Of a stretch of 42,267 bases of DNA, positions 8,559 to 17,910 are shown in pieces. This stretch comes from Comamonadaceae bacterium (GTDB taxonomy: Bacteria > Pseudomonadota > Gammaproteobacteria > Burkholderiales > Burkholderiaceae_C). The notes under the pieces were generated by a model, which had not been told where the DNA came from, did not search any database, and saw nothing but the letters and a program-made list of their open reading frames with translations. Numbering within the stretch: the first letter of the stretch is position 1; every line of letters begins with the position of its first letter. The position numbers and the translations under genes were made by a program. The stretch covers positions 1 through 42,267 of the forward strand of contig CANFYZ010000027.1 of assembly GCA_947451385.1 (NCBI GenBank). The letters are read 5' to 3'.

Positions 8559-9716
8559 ATGGATGCTGAACTCAACTTCCTCATTGACGCGGTGCGTGCG
8601 GCCGCCGCGCAAGGCGTCACATTGCGCCTGCGCGGCGCAGGCAGCAAGGACTTTTGGGGCCAAAGCCTGACCGGTCAGGTGCTGGATACCCGGGCCTACC
8701 GAGGCATCGTCAGCTATGAGCCCAGCGAGTTGGTGGTCACCGTGCGCGCAGGCACGCCGCTGGTCGAGCTGGAGGCGGCTTTGGCCGAGCAGGGTCAATG
8801 CCTGGCGTTCGAGCCGCCGCATTTTGGCCCAGGGGCCACGGTGGGCGGCATGGTTGCTGCGGGCTTGAGTGGCCCCGCCCGTGCCACCGCGGGTGCGGTG
8901 CGCGATTTCATTTTGGGCGCACGCTTCATCAACGGTTTGGGTGAACACCTCACCTTTGGTGGTCAGGTCATGAAGAACGTGGCCGGCTATGACGTGAGCC
9001 GTTTGCTGGCGGGCAGTTGGGGCACCCTGGGCTTGATCACCGAAGTGAGCTTGAAAGTCCTGCCCCTGCCCCCCGCCGAAGCCACGCTGATGTGCGCCGG
9101 TTTGGCGCAAGGTGCGGCGCTTGATTTGTTGCACTGCTGGGGTGGTCAGCCGCTGCCCTTGAATGCCAGCGCCTGGGTGCGCGACGACACGGCCCAGCCG
9201 GTGGCAGATTACTTGTTTGTGCGCCTGCGCGGTGCGGTTGCGGCGGTGCAATCGGCGCTGCAGACGATGCATGCCGATGCACGCGCCCTGGGCGCGCAAG
9301 TGCAGCAGATGGACAACGCCGAAGCCGCACAAGATTGGCAGGCCAGCGGTGAGCAAGCCTTGCAGTTTTTTACCCCGCCCAGTGCCGATGCGTGTTTGTG
9401 GCGTTTGTCGCTGCCGCAAACCGCGCCCGTGCTGGACTTGGCCGGGTTGGACCATCCTTCGCAATACATCGAATGGCAAGGCGCTCAGCGCTGGCTCTGG
9501 GCCCCGGCCTCGGCCGCAGTGGCTTTGCGTGAGCTAGCGCAATCTGTTGGCGGTCATGCCACGCTGTTTCGCGCCAGTGTCGCCCATGCCGAGGTCGACA
9601 AAGCCGTGGGGGTGAACGCCCCCTTGGCACCGGTGCAGCAACGCATCCAACAACAACTGCAAAAGCAGTTTGATCCGCACGGTGTCTTTGCCACCGGTCG
9701 CTTGTACGCGTTTTGA
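8559..9716 (+). CDS. glcE: Glycolate oxidase FAD-binding subunit GlcE
   Basis: 385-residue FAD_binding_4-type protein. The N-terminal PCMH fold contains GAGSKDFWG (about 27-35), GPGATVGGMVAAGLSGPAR and VMKNVAGYDVSRLLAGSWGTLGLITE, all characteristic of GlcE. The GlcDEF complex oxidises glycolate (also lactate) to glyoxylate and passes electrons to the membrane quinone pool. It lies 18 bp before glcF. Unusually, glcD, the catalytic FAD subunit that normally precedes it, is not in this window; the upstream neighbour is the lactonase gene. Confidence 0.93.
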   Translation: MDAELNFLIDAVRAAAAQGVTLRLRGAGSKDFWGQSLTGQVLDTRAYRGIVSYEPSELVVTVRAGTPLVELEAALAEQGQCLAFEPPHFGPGATVGGMVAAGLSGPARATAGAVRDFILGARFINGLGEHLTFGGQVMKNVAGYDVSRLLAGSWGTLGLITEVSLKVLPLPPAEATLMCAGLAQGAALDLLHCWGGQPLPLNASAWVRDDTAQPVADYLFVRLRGAVAAVQSALQTMHADARALGAQVQQMDNAEAAQDWQASGEQALQFFTPPSADACLWRLSLPQTAPVLDLAGLDHPSQYIEWQGAQRWLWAPASAAVALRELAQSVGGHATLFRASVAHAEVDKAVGVNAPLAPVQQRIQQQLQKQFDPHGVFATGRLYAF

Positions 9717-9734
9717 TGCGGGGACGAAAACACC

Positions 9735-10976
9735 ATGCAAACCCATCTCGCCCCCGAATACCAAAACACCCCTGACGGTCTGGCCGCCGAAGCCATTTTG
9801 CGCAAGTGCGTGCACTGCGGCTTTTGTACCGCCACCTGCCCCACTTACCAACTCTTAGGCAATGAGTTAGACGGCCCGCGTGGCCGCATCTATTTGATGA
9901 AGCAGGTGCTGGAGGGCGCAGCGCCCACCCGCAAAACCCAAGAACACTTAGACCGTTGCCTGACTTGCCGCAACTGCGAAAGCACTTGCCCCAGCGGCGT
10001 GCAATACGGCCACTTGGTCGACATCGGCCGCAAACTGGTGGACGCCAAAGTCGAGCGTCCCATGGGCGAAAAGCTGGTGCGCTGGGCGCTCAAAGAAGGC
10101 CTGCCTTCGCCCCTGTTTGCGCCCGCCATGAAGATGGGCCAAAGCGTGCGCGGCCTGCTGCCCGAAAGCCTCAAGGGCAAAGTGCCTGCGCCGCAAAACG
10201 CCGGTACCTGGCCCAACCGAACGCACTCCCGCAAAGTGCTGATGCTGGCCGGTTGTGTGCAGCCGAGCATGAGCCCCAACATCAATACCGCCACTGCCCG
10301 CGTGCTGGACGCCTGCGGCATCCAGACCGTGATCGCGCCCAAGGCCGGTTGCTGCGGCGCGGTCAAATTCCACTTGAACGACCATGACGGCGGCAAAGCC
10401 CATATGCGCGCCAACATCGACGCCTGGTGGCCGCTGGTGGAGAGCGGCGAAGTCGAGGCCATTGTCATGAACGCCTCAGGCTGCGGCGTGATGGTCAAAG
10501 ATTACGGCCATGTGCTGAAAGACGACCCCGCCTATGCCGACAAAGCCCAGCGCATCGCCGCTTTGACGCGTGACCTGAGTGAGTTGCTGCCCGAGTTGGT
10601 GCCTGCATTGCAGCCGCTATTGAAGCCCGAAGCATTGGAGGCCGCTGGCCTGCAGGCCTACCACCCACCTTGCACGTTGCAACACGGGCAACAGCTCAAA
10701 GGCGGGGTAGAACAACACCTCATCGAGTTGGGTTTTCAGATCGAAGTGGCGGCCAGCGAGTCGCACCTGTGCTGCGGCTCAGCGGGCACTTACAGCGTGC
10801 TCAACCCCGCGCTGTCCAAACAATTGCGTGACCGCAAACTCGGCCACTTGAACGCCCTGGGCCCCCAAGGTGTCCTCAGCGCCAACATCGGTTGCATCAC
10901 CCACCTGCAAAGCGGCAGTGGCCTGCCCGTGAGGCATTGGGTGGAGTTGGTGGACCAGGCTTTGGCGCGGGGGTAA
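9735..10976 (+). CDS. glcF: Glycolate oxidase iron-sulfur subunit GlcF
   Basis: 413-residue iron-sulfur subunit. Two [4Fe-4S] ferredoxin motifs lie at C25-x2-C-x2-C-x3-C35 and C75-x2-C-x2-C-x3-C85. Two CCG domains follow (KAGCCGAVKFH and HLCCGSAGTYSVL), as in GlcF and heterodisulfide-reductase-like proteins. It transfers electrons from GlcD/GlcE to the membrane. The start at 9735 follows glcE by 18 bp. It is followed by a LysR gene 30 bp downstream on the same strand. Confidence 0.95.
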   Translation: MQTHLAPEYQNTPDGLAAEAILRKCVHCGFCTATCPTYQLLGNELDGPRGRIYLMKQVLEGAAPTRKTQEHLDRCLTCRNCESTCPSGVQYGHLVDIGRKLVDAKVERPMGEKLVRWALKEGLPSPLFAPAMKMGQSVRGLLPESLKGKVPAPQNAGTWPNRTHSRKVLMLAGCVQPSMSPNINTATARVLDACGIQTVIAPKAGCCGAVKFHLNDHDGGKAHMRANIDAWWPLVESGEVEAIVMNASGCGVMVKDYGHVLKDDPAYADKAQRIAALTRDLSELLPELVPALQPLLKPEALEAAGLQAYHPPCTLQHGQQLKGGVEQHLIELGFQIEVAASESHLCCGSAGTYSVLNPALSKQLRDRKLGHLNALGPQGVLSANIGCITHLQSGSGLPVRHWVELVDQALARG

Positions 10977-11006
10977 GGGCACAATACCCATTCAAAGGAG
11001 TGGTGT

Positions 11007-11894
11007 GTGGCCGCATTCAATTACCGTCATTTGTATTATTTTTGGGTGGTCGCCAAAGAGGGTGGCTTTTCCCGCGCGGCACAGCGTTTGGACATGGCCA
11101 TTCAGACCGTCAGTGCGCAGGTGCGGGAGCTGGAAAAATCACTGGGTTATCAGTTGCTCAAACCCTTGGGTCGGGGTGTGACATTGACCGAAGCCGGTCA
11201 AGCCGCCTACGCTCGGGCCGATGAGATTTTTCAAATCGGCCAGCGCATTCCACAAGAGGTGCAACAAGCCGCCAGTGGCCAAGGCGTGCGTTTGGCCGTG
11301 GGCTTGTCCGATGGCATTTCTAAATTGGCGGCGCACAAATTACTCGGCCCGGCTTTGGCCTGCGCGGATCTGCAATTGCTGTGTCACGAAGGTGAGTTTG
11401 ACCATTTGATTTCAGAGCTGGCTTTGCATCATTTGGATATCGTGTTGGCCGGTCAGTCTGCGCCGCACAACGCGAACTTGCGTTTGTCCAGTCAGTTGCT
11501 TTCTTCGTCTGCGGTGGGTTGGTATGGGCCGAGCACACAGGTGCACAAGGCGGATGTTGACCACTTTCCTGACTGTCTGGCCCGGTTGCCGGTGTTGCTG
11601 CCAACATCGCACTCGCCCTTGCGTTCATCGCTGGACCGGTGGTTTGATCATTTGCAAATTCAGCCGCGGGTGGTGGGTGAGTTTGAAGACAGTGCGCTGA
11701 TGTCGGTGTTTGGCGCGCGTGGCTTGGGGGTCTTCCCCGTCAGCCTCTTGGGTCAAGAAGACTTGACCTTGCTGAAAGGCTTGAAGCTGCTCGGCCAAAC
11801 CGAAGTCAAAGAAGACATTCACGCTATTTTCACGCGACGCAGCCGCCACCACCCGCTGGTCGCGCAGGTGGTGGATGCGGCACGCGAGACTTAA
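11007..11894 (+). CDS. LysR-family transcriptional regulator (NhaR-like)
   Basis: 295-residue LysR regulator with an N-terminal winged helix (FNYRHLYYFWVVAKEGGFSRAAQRLDMAIQTVSAQVRELEKSLGYQLL, residues 3-51 approximately) and a substrate-binding domain. LNYxHLYYFW is typical of the NhaR branch. The start is GTG at 11007 with AAAGGAG at 10994-11000, six bases away. It follows glcF closely and may be co-transcribed with it; its target is unknown. Its stop codon overlaps that of the convergent PII gene in the tetranucleotide TTAA at 11891-11894. Confidence 0.9.
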   Translation: MAAFNYRHLYYFWVVAKEGGFSRAAQRLDMAIQTVSAQVRELEKSLGYQLLKPLGRGVTLTEAGQAAYARADEIFQIGQRIPQEVQQAASGQGVRLAVGLSDGISKLAAHKLLGPALACADLQLLCHEGEFDHLISELALHHLDIVLAGQSAPHNANLRLSSQLLSSSAVGWYGPSTQVHKADVDHFPDCLARLPVLLPTSHSPLRSSLDRWFDHLQIQPRVVGEFEDSALMSVFGARGLGVFPVSLLGQEDLTLLKGLKLLGQTEVKEDIHAIFTRRSRHHPLVAQVVDAARET

Positions 11895-12223
11895 TTGAGC
11901 GTTTGCCGGTCGCGAATCCGGTGCATGCTTTCAATGTCCACGACCCACACCAAGCCGTCACCCACTTGACCGGTGTGTCCGGCTTCAATGATCGCTTGTC
12001 GGATCGGTTCCACCATCTCGGCTTGGGCCAAAACGCAGACCATGATCTTCTCGCTGAAGTCGGTCAATTCATCTTTGACAGTGCGTTTGTCCACAGCGGC
12101 CGAGGCGGTGAAGCCTTCGGCCTTGAAAAGTGTGACGCCGGGAAAATTGGGAATGGCGCGCAAGCCATCGCGCAGCCGCTGCAGGCGGCTGGGTCGAACA
12201 ATGGCGCGGATTTCTTTCATCAT
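11891..12223 (-). CDS. PII-like protein of the metal-efflux-linked group (PII-NG type)
   Basis: 110-residue PII superfamily protein, clearly different from GlnK at 2584. It keeps the ferredoxin-like fold pattern and the C-terminal signature TGQVGDGLVWVVDIE. It contains no tyrosine at all, so GlnD-type uridylylation of the T-loop is impossible, and the ATP-site GDGK is GDGL. It is the last gene of the czcC-czcB-czcA operon (18 bp after czcA). A PII subgroup encoded beside CusA/CzcA pumps is known from comparative genomics (PII-NG). A role in sensing metal or nucleotide to control the pump is inferred. Start ATG 12223 has AAGGAA upstream; a second ATG follows directly. Confidence 0.85.
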   Translation of the reverse strand: MMKEIRAIVRPSRLQRLRDGLRAIPNFPGVTLFKAEGFTASAAVDKRTVKDELTDFSEKIMVCVLAQAEMVEPIRQAIIEAGHTGQVGDGLVWVVDIESMHRIRDRQTLN

Positions 12224-12241
12224 GTTGGTTTCCTTCAGAGA

Positions 12242-15200
12242 TCAAGCTTCGCGAGGGGGTTCGTCAAACCAGCGGTACAAGGTGGGCAACACCACCAGCG
12301 TCAGCAGGGTCGATGAGATGAGGCCGCCGATGACCACGATGGCCAGCGGGCGTTGGACTTCGGAGCCCGGCCCCGTGGCAAACAAGAACGGCACCAAGCC
12401 GAGCAAGGCCACGGTGGCGGTCATCATGACGGGACGGAAACGCTGCACACAGCCTTCGCGTACAGCACGGGCCACGTCCATGCCGTCTTCGCGCAAGCGG
12501 CGGATGTAGCTGACCAGGACCACACCGTTGAGCACGGCAATGCCCCACAGCGCAATAAAGCCAACCGATGCAGGCACGCTGACGTATTCGCGCGTGACAA
12601 ACAATCCGATCAAGCCGCCGATGGAAGCAAAAGGCAGCACCAAGATGATCAAGCCCGCGAGTTTGACCGAGTTGAACAGCAAGAAGAGCAAAAAGAAAAT
12701 CGCCACAATGGTCAAAGGCACGATGACGGCCAGGGTCGCCATGGCGCGTTCCATATTTTCAAACTGCCCACCGAACTTGAAGTAGTAGCCTTCGGGCAAC
12801 TGGATGTCGCTGTCGATGCGTTGCTGCACTTCGGTGACGAAACCGGCCAGGTCGCGCCCTTCCACGTTGGCACCCACCACCACGCGGCGCTTACCACTTT
12901 CGCGGCTGATTTGCGCCGGCCCGTCCACCAGCGAAATGTTGGCGACGCTGCTCAAAGGCACTTGTCCGCCACCGGGTGTCAGCAGCAGGGTGTTGCCAAT
13001 CGCCTCCACGGATTGGCGCACCTGTGCAGGAAAGCGCACCGTCACGCTGTAACGTCTCTCGCCTTCATACAGGGTGGTGACATCTTTGCCGCCGATGGCT
13101 GTTTCAATGATGTTTTGCACATCGGCCACATTCAGGCCGTGGCGCGCAATCGCTTTGCGATCGATGTCGATGGTCAGGGCTTGCTGGCCTGACAAACGCT
13201 CGATGCGGATATCCCGACTGCCCGGTACGCTTTTCAAAATGCGCGCCACTTGTTCTGAAACGCTTTTCAGATCTTCCAAGTTGTCGCCAAAAATTTTGAT
13301 GGCGAGTTGTGAACGCACGCCGGTCACCATCTCGTCCACCCGTTCGGCAATGGGTTGCGACAGCACGATTTGCACGCCAGGGATGGAGGACAAACGCTGG
13401 CGGATGTCTTCGTCAATTTGATCCTGGGTGCGCTCTGATTTCGGGTCCAGCAGCACGATCGGGTCTGATTCGTTGGGGCCTGCAGGATCGGCCGGGGATT
13501 CACCGCGGCCGAGCTTGGAGACCACCATGCGCACACCCGGAACTTGCGCAATGGATTTCATGGCGGCCATTTCCATGCGGATGGATTCGTCCAAAGAAAT
13601 GCTCGGCACCCGGTTGATTTGCGGTGTCAAAGCGCCCTCTTTCATGGTGGGCATGAAAGACTTGCCCAGCCAAGGAAACAGCGCCAACGAGCCCAGCAAA
13701 AGGCCGACGGATATGGCCAAAGTCAGGCGGTTGTGGGCGGTGGCTGCATCGAGCAAGCGCAGGTAATGCCGCTTCAAGAAGGCAATCAAACGCGTGTCGT
13801 GGTCCGCGCCGCCTTTGAGAAAGTACGAGCACAACACCGGCGAGAGCACCAAAGACACCAGCAACGAAATGCCCAGAGCAATCACAATCGTCAAGGCCAG
13901 TGGCGCAAACATCTTGCCTTCAATGCCTTGCAGGGTCATCAGTGGCAAGAAAACTAAAATGATGACCGCGATGCCAAAAATCGTCGGCGTGGCCACTTCT
14001 GCCGTGGCCGCCAAAACGGTACGCACCCGTTCACCCACTGTTTTGCCGGCGTGGCCCAGCCGGTGGTAGACGTTTTCAACCACCACCACCGTGGCATCGA
14101 CCATCAGGCCGATGGCAATGGCCAAGCCGCCCAAAGACATCAAGTTGGCGGAGATGCCGTACCGGTTCATCATGATGAACGTGGTCAACGGGGTGATGAT
14201 CAAGGTGGCCACCACAATCAGACTGGAGCGCACATCTCCCAAGAAAATGAACAAGATGACCACCACCAAAAAGATGCCTTCGATCAACACTTTGCCCACC
14301 GTCCACAAAGCGGAGTCCACCAGCTCGGTGCGGTCGTAATAGGGGACGATTTTCAAACCGTCTGGCAGCATGCCTTTGTTGTTGATTTCTTTGACCCGCT
14401 CTTTGACTCGGGTCACGACTTCTTTGGCGTTGCCACCGCGAGTCATCAACACAATGCCCGACACCGCTTCTGTGTAACCGCCCTTGATGATGGCGCCTTG
14501 GCGGACCTCGCTGCCGATTTCGATGGTGCCCACGTCACGCACGAAGACGGGCACCCCACCTTGCTCTTTGACCACGATGTTGCCAATGTCTTCCAGCGAG
14601 CGAATCAGACCGACACCGCGAATCAAAAATTGCTCGGTCACTTGCGGCAAGATGCCGCCGCTGGCATTGGAGTTGTTGGTGGCAATGGCCTGCACCAGTT
14701 GCGGCACTGACAGGTTGTAGTGACGCAAGCGACCCGGATCCACTTGGACTTGGTACTGTTTGACGTAGCCCCCTTGCGAGTTGATTTCTGCCACCCCCGG
14801 AATGGAGCGCAACAGGGGCCGTGCCACCCAGTCTTGCACGGTGCGGCGCTCGGCCAACTCTTGCGGTGTCAGCGCGCGCTGTCCGTCGCTTTCTTTTTCC
14901 AAGGTGTATTGGTACACCTCGCCCAGACCGGTCGAAACCGGGCCCAAGACCGGCACCGTATCCGAAGGCATGCGCGGTGTGACTTCAATCAGCCTTTCGG
15001 TGACCAGTTGGCGGGCAAAGTACACATCGGTTTTGTCGGTGAAGACCAGCGTGATGATGGACAGACCGCTCTTGTTGAGCGAGCGCATTTCGACCAAGCC
15101 GGGCAAGCCGGTCATAGCGATTTCCAGTGGCACGGTGACAAAGCGCTCAATCTCTTCCGGTGAGCGGCCGGGTGCTTCGGTCGCCACTTGGACTTGCACA

Positions 15201-15331
15201 TTGGTCACATCCGGAAAAGCATCGACCGATAAGCGGGTGGCCTCGCGCAAGCCGAAAGCGCACAGCACCAACGCCAGCACGACAACAACCAGGCGCTGAC
15301 TCAGTGCCGCGCGGATCATGGAGGTCAACAT
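12242..15331 (-). CDS. Heavy-metal efflux RND permease (CusA/CzcA family)
   Basis: 1029-residue inner-membrane RND proton antiporter of the heavy-metal (HME) branch, working with an adaptor and an outer-membrane channel to expel cations from periplasm or cytoplasm. The N-terminus with FPDVTNVQVQVATEAPG and the TM4 motif AIGLMVDATVVVVEN (about residues 406-420; Asp412 and Glu419) mark the branch. The DFG found at the start of this motif in Zn/Co/Cd-type CzcA is AIG here, closer to CusA. By eye, however, the CusA periplasmic metal-binding Met573 region (EGALTPQINRVPS here) has no methionine. Substrate is therefore uncertain. It sits three bases after czcB. Confidence 0.93.
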   Translation of the reverse strand: MLTSMIRAALSQRLVVVVLALVLCAFGLREATRLSVDAFPDVTNVQVQVATEAPGRSPEEIERFVTVPLEIAMTGLPGLVEMRSLNKSGLSIITLVFTDKTDVYFARQLVTERLIEVTPRMPSDTVPVLGPVSTGLGEVYQYTLEKESDGQRALTPQELAERRTVQDWVARPLLRSIPGVAEINSQGGYVKQYQVQVDPGRLRHYNLSVPQLVQAIATNNSNASGGILPQVTEQFLIRGVGLIRSLEDIGNIVVKEQGGVPVFVRDVGTIEIGSEVRQGAIIKGGYTEAVSGIVLMTRGGNAKEVVTRVKERVKEINNKGMLPDGLKIVPYYDRTELVDSALWTVGKVLIEGIFLVVVILFIFLGDVRSSLIVVATLIITPLTTFIMMNRYGISANLMSLGGLAIAIGLMVDATVVVVENVYHRLGHAGKTVGERVRTVLAATAEVATPTIFGIAVIILVFLPLMTLQGIEGKMFAPLALTIVIALGISLLVSLVLSPVLCSYFLKGGADHDTRLIAFLKRHYLRLLDAATAHNRLTLAISVGLLLGSLALFPWLGKSFMPTMKEGALTPQINRVPSISLDESIRMEMAAMKSIAQVPGVRMVVSKLGRGESPADPAGPNESDPIVLLDPKSERTQDQIDEDIRQRLSSIPGVQIVLSQPIAERVDEMVTGVRSQLAIKIFGDNLEDLKSVSEQVARILKSVPGSRDIRIERLSGQQALTIDIDRKAIARHGLNVADVQNIIETAIGGKDVTTLYEGERRYSVTVRFPAQVRQSVEAIGNTLLLTPGGGQVPLSSVANISLVDGPAQISRESGKRRVVVGANVEGRDLAGFVTEVQQRIDSDIQLPEGYYFKFGGQFENMERAMATLAVIVPLTIVAIFFLLFLLFNSVKLAGLIILVLPFASIGGLIGLFVTREYVSVPASVGFIALWGIAVLNGVVLVSYIRRLREDGMDVARAVREGCVQRFRPVMMTATVALLGLVPFLFATGPGSEVQRPLAIVVIGGLISSTLLTLVVLPTLYRWFDEPPREA

Positions 15332-15334
15332 GGC

Positions 15335-16504
15335 TTACTCCAGCTCAGCGCGTTTGCGCTCGTTGTTCAAGTGAAATGCGCCCTCGGTCACCAGTTCAGC
15401 GCCCTGCGGCAAGCCTTTCAGCACCGGACGCCAAGCCCCGCTGGCGGGGCCGAGTTCGACAGGCGTCAGGCGAAAACGTCTGTCCGCCAACTTGACGAAG
15501 ACATGGTCTTTGTCGTTTTCACGAACCACCGCCTGGGCAGGCAAAGCCAAAGTCTGTTGCGCTTGTCCGCGAATGCGCATCAGCGCCAACATTTGCGGTT
15601 TGAGGTCGCGCTGACTGTTGTCCACCTGCGTGCGGATGGTGACGGAGCGGGTTTCGGGCGACACGGTATCGCCCACGAAAACAATCTTGCCTGCCAACTG
15701 CCGTTTGCCCAGTGCGGGGATTTCGATGTCCACCGCTTGTCCCGCTTGCACAGAGCGGGCGGTTTGTTCGGGCAGAGCGCCCACCACCCACACATTGCCT
15801 AAATCGGCCACGGTAAAGAGAGGGTCCCCCGGCTGCGCCACTTGTCCGTGGCTGACTTTGCGTTCAATCACCACGCCCGAGAGAGTTGCCGTCACCGCGG
15901 TGTGCGGATGCAAGGTGCCTTGTTCACGCAGTTTTTCAATGGCTTCATGGTGCAAGCCCATCAATCGCAACTGATCGTTGGCGGCGCGCAATTCAGCGCG
16001 CGCAATCGCCAGCTCCGATTCACGGCGTTGCAATTCCGCAGAACCAATCACATCGGCTTGTATCAATTGGCGCGCCCGCTCGACCGCACGTTCGGCTTGT
16101 GAAGCGGCAGAATGCGCGCGCAAGAACCCCAGCTGCGCGGTCGTCAATTCGCCGCTGGCCACACGCGCCAGGGCCTGTCCTGGGCGAACTCGGTCGCCCA
16201 CTTCGGCCAACACTTCGGTGACCCGCCCCGTCACAGAGGCGCCAATGCGCGTGACCAACTGGTCGTTGGCTTCAATCCGGCCGGCGATTTCTACCCAAGG
16301 CGTGAGCTCTTGCACGGCCAGTGGGGCGATTTTGAATTGAGGGGCCATCTCCGGTGTCAGGGTGACGTCCATCGGATTGGCGATGGCTTTGGCAGCAGCA
16401 GCTGGGGCGACCTTTTTATCGCCACAAGCGAGTAACAACATGGCCGACGAGCCGATCAACAAGGACAGCAAGACCTTTTGGAAAGGGACAGGATGGTTTT
16501 TCAT
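15335..16504 (-). CDS. Efflux RND periplasmic adaptor lipoprotein (CusB/CzcB family)
   Basis: 389-residue membrane-fusion protein. A lipobox MLLLAC places the lipidated cysteine at residue 27, so it is anchored to the inner membrane facing the periplasm. Lipoyl halves (GASVTGRVTEVLAEVGDRV and TATLSGVVIERKVSHGQVAQPGDPLF) flank a helical hairpin (about 110-175), followed by beta-barrel and membrane-proximal domains. It links the RND pump to the outer-membrane channel. It lies between the czcC- and czcA-like genes with 15-bp and 3-bp gaps. Confidence 0.92.
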   Translation of the reverse strand: MKNHPVPFQKVLLSLLIGSSAMLLLACGDKKVAPAAAAKAIANPMDVTLTPEMAPQFKIAPLAVQELTPWVEIAGRIEANDQLVTRIGASVTGRVTEVLAEVGDRVRPGQALARVASGELTTAQLGFLRAHSAASQAERAVERARQLIQADVIGSAELQRRESELAIARAELRAANDQLRLMGLHHEAIEKLREQGTLHPHTAVTATLSGVVIERKVSHGQVAQPGDPLFTVADLGNVWVVGALPEQTARSVQAGQAVDIEIPALGKRQLAGKIVFVGDTVSPETRSVTIRTQVDNSQRDLKPQMLALMRIRGQAQQTLALPAQAVVRENDKDHVFVKLADRRFRLTPVELGPASGAWRPVLKGLPQGAELVTEGAFHLNNERKRAELE

Positions 16505-16519
16505 ATCAGTGATTCCGAT

Positions 16520-17899
16520 TCAATAAGACGCGATGTGGGCGTGCTGGCCCATGCGCTGTTCCAGGGCGATGCGGGCGTTTTGCAGTTGATACCGCGCGTC
16601 AATCAGGTCCGCTTTGACGCTGCGCAACACGCGCTGGGCATCCAGCACATCCAAGATGCCGCGCTCGCCATAACGGTAGGCCGCTTGCGCGACGCGCAAT
16701 GCCGCCTCGGCTTCACGGACCGAGCCTTGGCTCAATGCCTCGATCCGAAGCCGCGCCATTTCCAATGATTTCCAGGTCACCAAAACCTCCTGTTGCAACT
16801 CCGCTTGCCGCCCTTCCAGGCGCTCTTGTGCGCGCCGCAATTCAGCGCTGGCCTGTGCAATGGGGCCACTGCGCGCATCCAGCAAGGGCAGTTGCACGCC
16901 CACACTGAACTGGCCTTGGCGCACCTCAGGGTCGCGCATCTGGCTGTAGCGCAATTCCAATCCAGGCCATCGACTGTTTTGTGCCGCGCGCAGTTGGGCT
17001 TGTGATTGCGTGACCTGTGCCGCCAATGCGGCCAATTCAGGGTTGTTTTGGCGTACTTGGTTTTGAATCTCCACCAAGCTGTGCATCTCTACGCCCTCGC
17101 TGAGGTCGCCGACCAAGGACCAGCCCGCAGGCAAGCGGCCTGCGGCCATCCGGTTCAAATCAAGCCAGCTTTGCTCAGCCAACAGCCGTGTGGTCTGTAA
17201 GCGCTCACGGGCATTGATGATTTCCGCATCGGCCTTGATGATTTCGTATCGACCGGCTTCACCGCTTTCGACGCGAATGCGCACACGCTCCCTGACTTGC
17301 TCCAACAATTGCACGGCATCGGCCGCTGCAGCGGACTGTGCCTGGAACAGCAAGCCTTGGTAAGCCCGCAGGCGTACCTGTGCGACCAATTCATTGCGGG
17401 TGATCCGGGCTTGGTGCTCGCTGTCTTTTTCGAGCGCCCTGGCGCTGTCGATGCGCGCGCCACGCAAAGTGGGATTTTCAATGAACTGCGATACCGCCCA
17501 TGCTTGAACAGGGCCGGGGCTGGCGCTGATAGTGCGTGCCGAGTTGCTGCCCTGCGACCATTCGAGTCGCGGGTTCTGAAAGGCCTGCGCACTCGAAACA
17601 CCTGCGCGCGCAGCGGCTTGCGACCAGATGGAGGCCTTCAGCTCGGGGTTGTTGGCCACCACCCAAGTGATGAGTTGGTCCATGCTGAGTTGGGTGGCCC
17701 CCGCCGTGGGGGCTTTGTCGCCCAGACGGTTTCCCTCAGCCTGCAGGCGTGCAGAGTCCGCTTCAGCCCCTGCGGTCGTGGTCCAGCAGGTGCAGCTGAT
17801 CAGCAGTACTGCACTGAGATATTTGCAGACATTCGCGGGCTTCGCGTTGGCAGGCCCGCGCGGTTTGTCCCGATCAGGTTGAGATTTACGTACATGCAT
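16520..17899 (-). CDS. Outer-membrane efflux protein (CzcC/TolC family)
   Basis: 459-residue outer-membrane channel protein of the TolC superfamily, CzcC branch. The N-terminus is a basic n-region and a hydrophobic stretch (about residues 26-44, ending TTTAGA), consistent with a signal peptide. Two OEP repeats follow, rich in long Ala/Gln/Glu helices (LARARxx, QAQLRAAQNSRWPGLELRYSQMRDPEVRQGQFSVGVQLPL). It is the first gene of the efflux operon. The ATG at 17899 has GAGCGGAA just upstream. The putative operator at 17911-17928 lies 12 bases from the start codon. Confidence 0.9.
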   Translation of the reverse strand: MHVRKSQPDRDKPRGPANAKPANVCKYLSAVLLISCTCWTTTAGAEADSARLQAEGNRLGDKAPTAGATQLSMDQLITWVVANNPELKASIWSQAAARAGVSSAQAFQNPRLEWSQGSNSARTISASPGPVQAWAVSQFIENPTLRGARIDSARALEKDSEHQARITRNELVAQVRLRAYQGLLFQAQSAAAADAVQLLEQVRERVRIRVESGEAGRYEIIKADAEIINARERLQTTRLLAEQSWLDLNRMAAGRLPAGWSLVGDLSEGVEMHSLVEIQNQVRQNNPELAALAAQVTQSQAQLRAAQNSRWPGLELRYSQMRDPEVRQGQFSVGVQLPLLDARSGPIAQASAELRRAQERLEGRQAELQQEVLVTWKSLEMARLRIEALSQGSVREAEAALRVAQAAYRYGERGILDVLDAQRVLRSVKADLIDARYQLQNARIALEQRMGQHAHIASY

Positions 17900-17910
17900 T
17901 TCCGCTCTTT

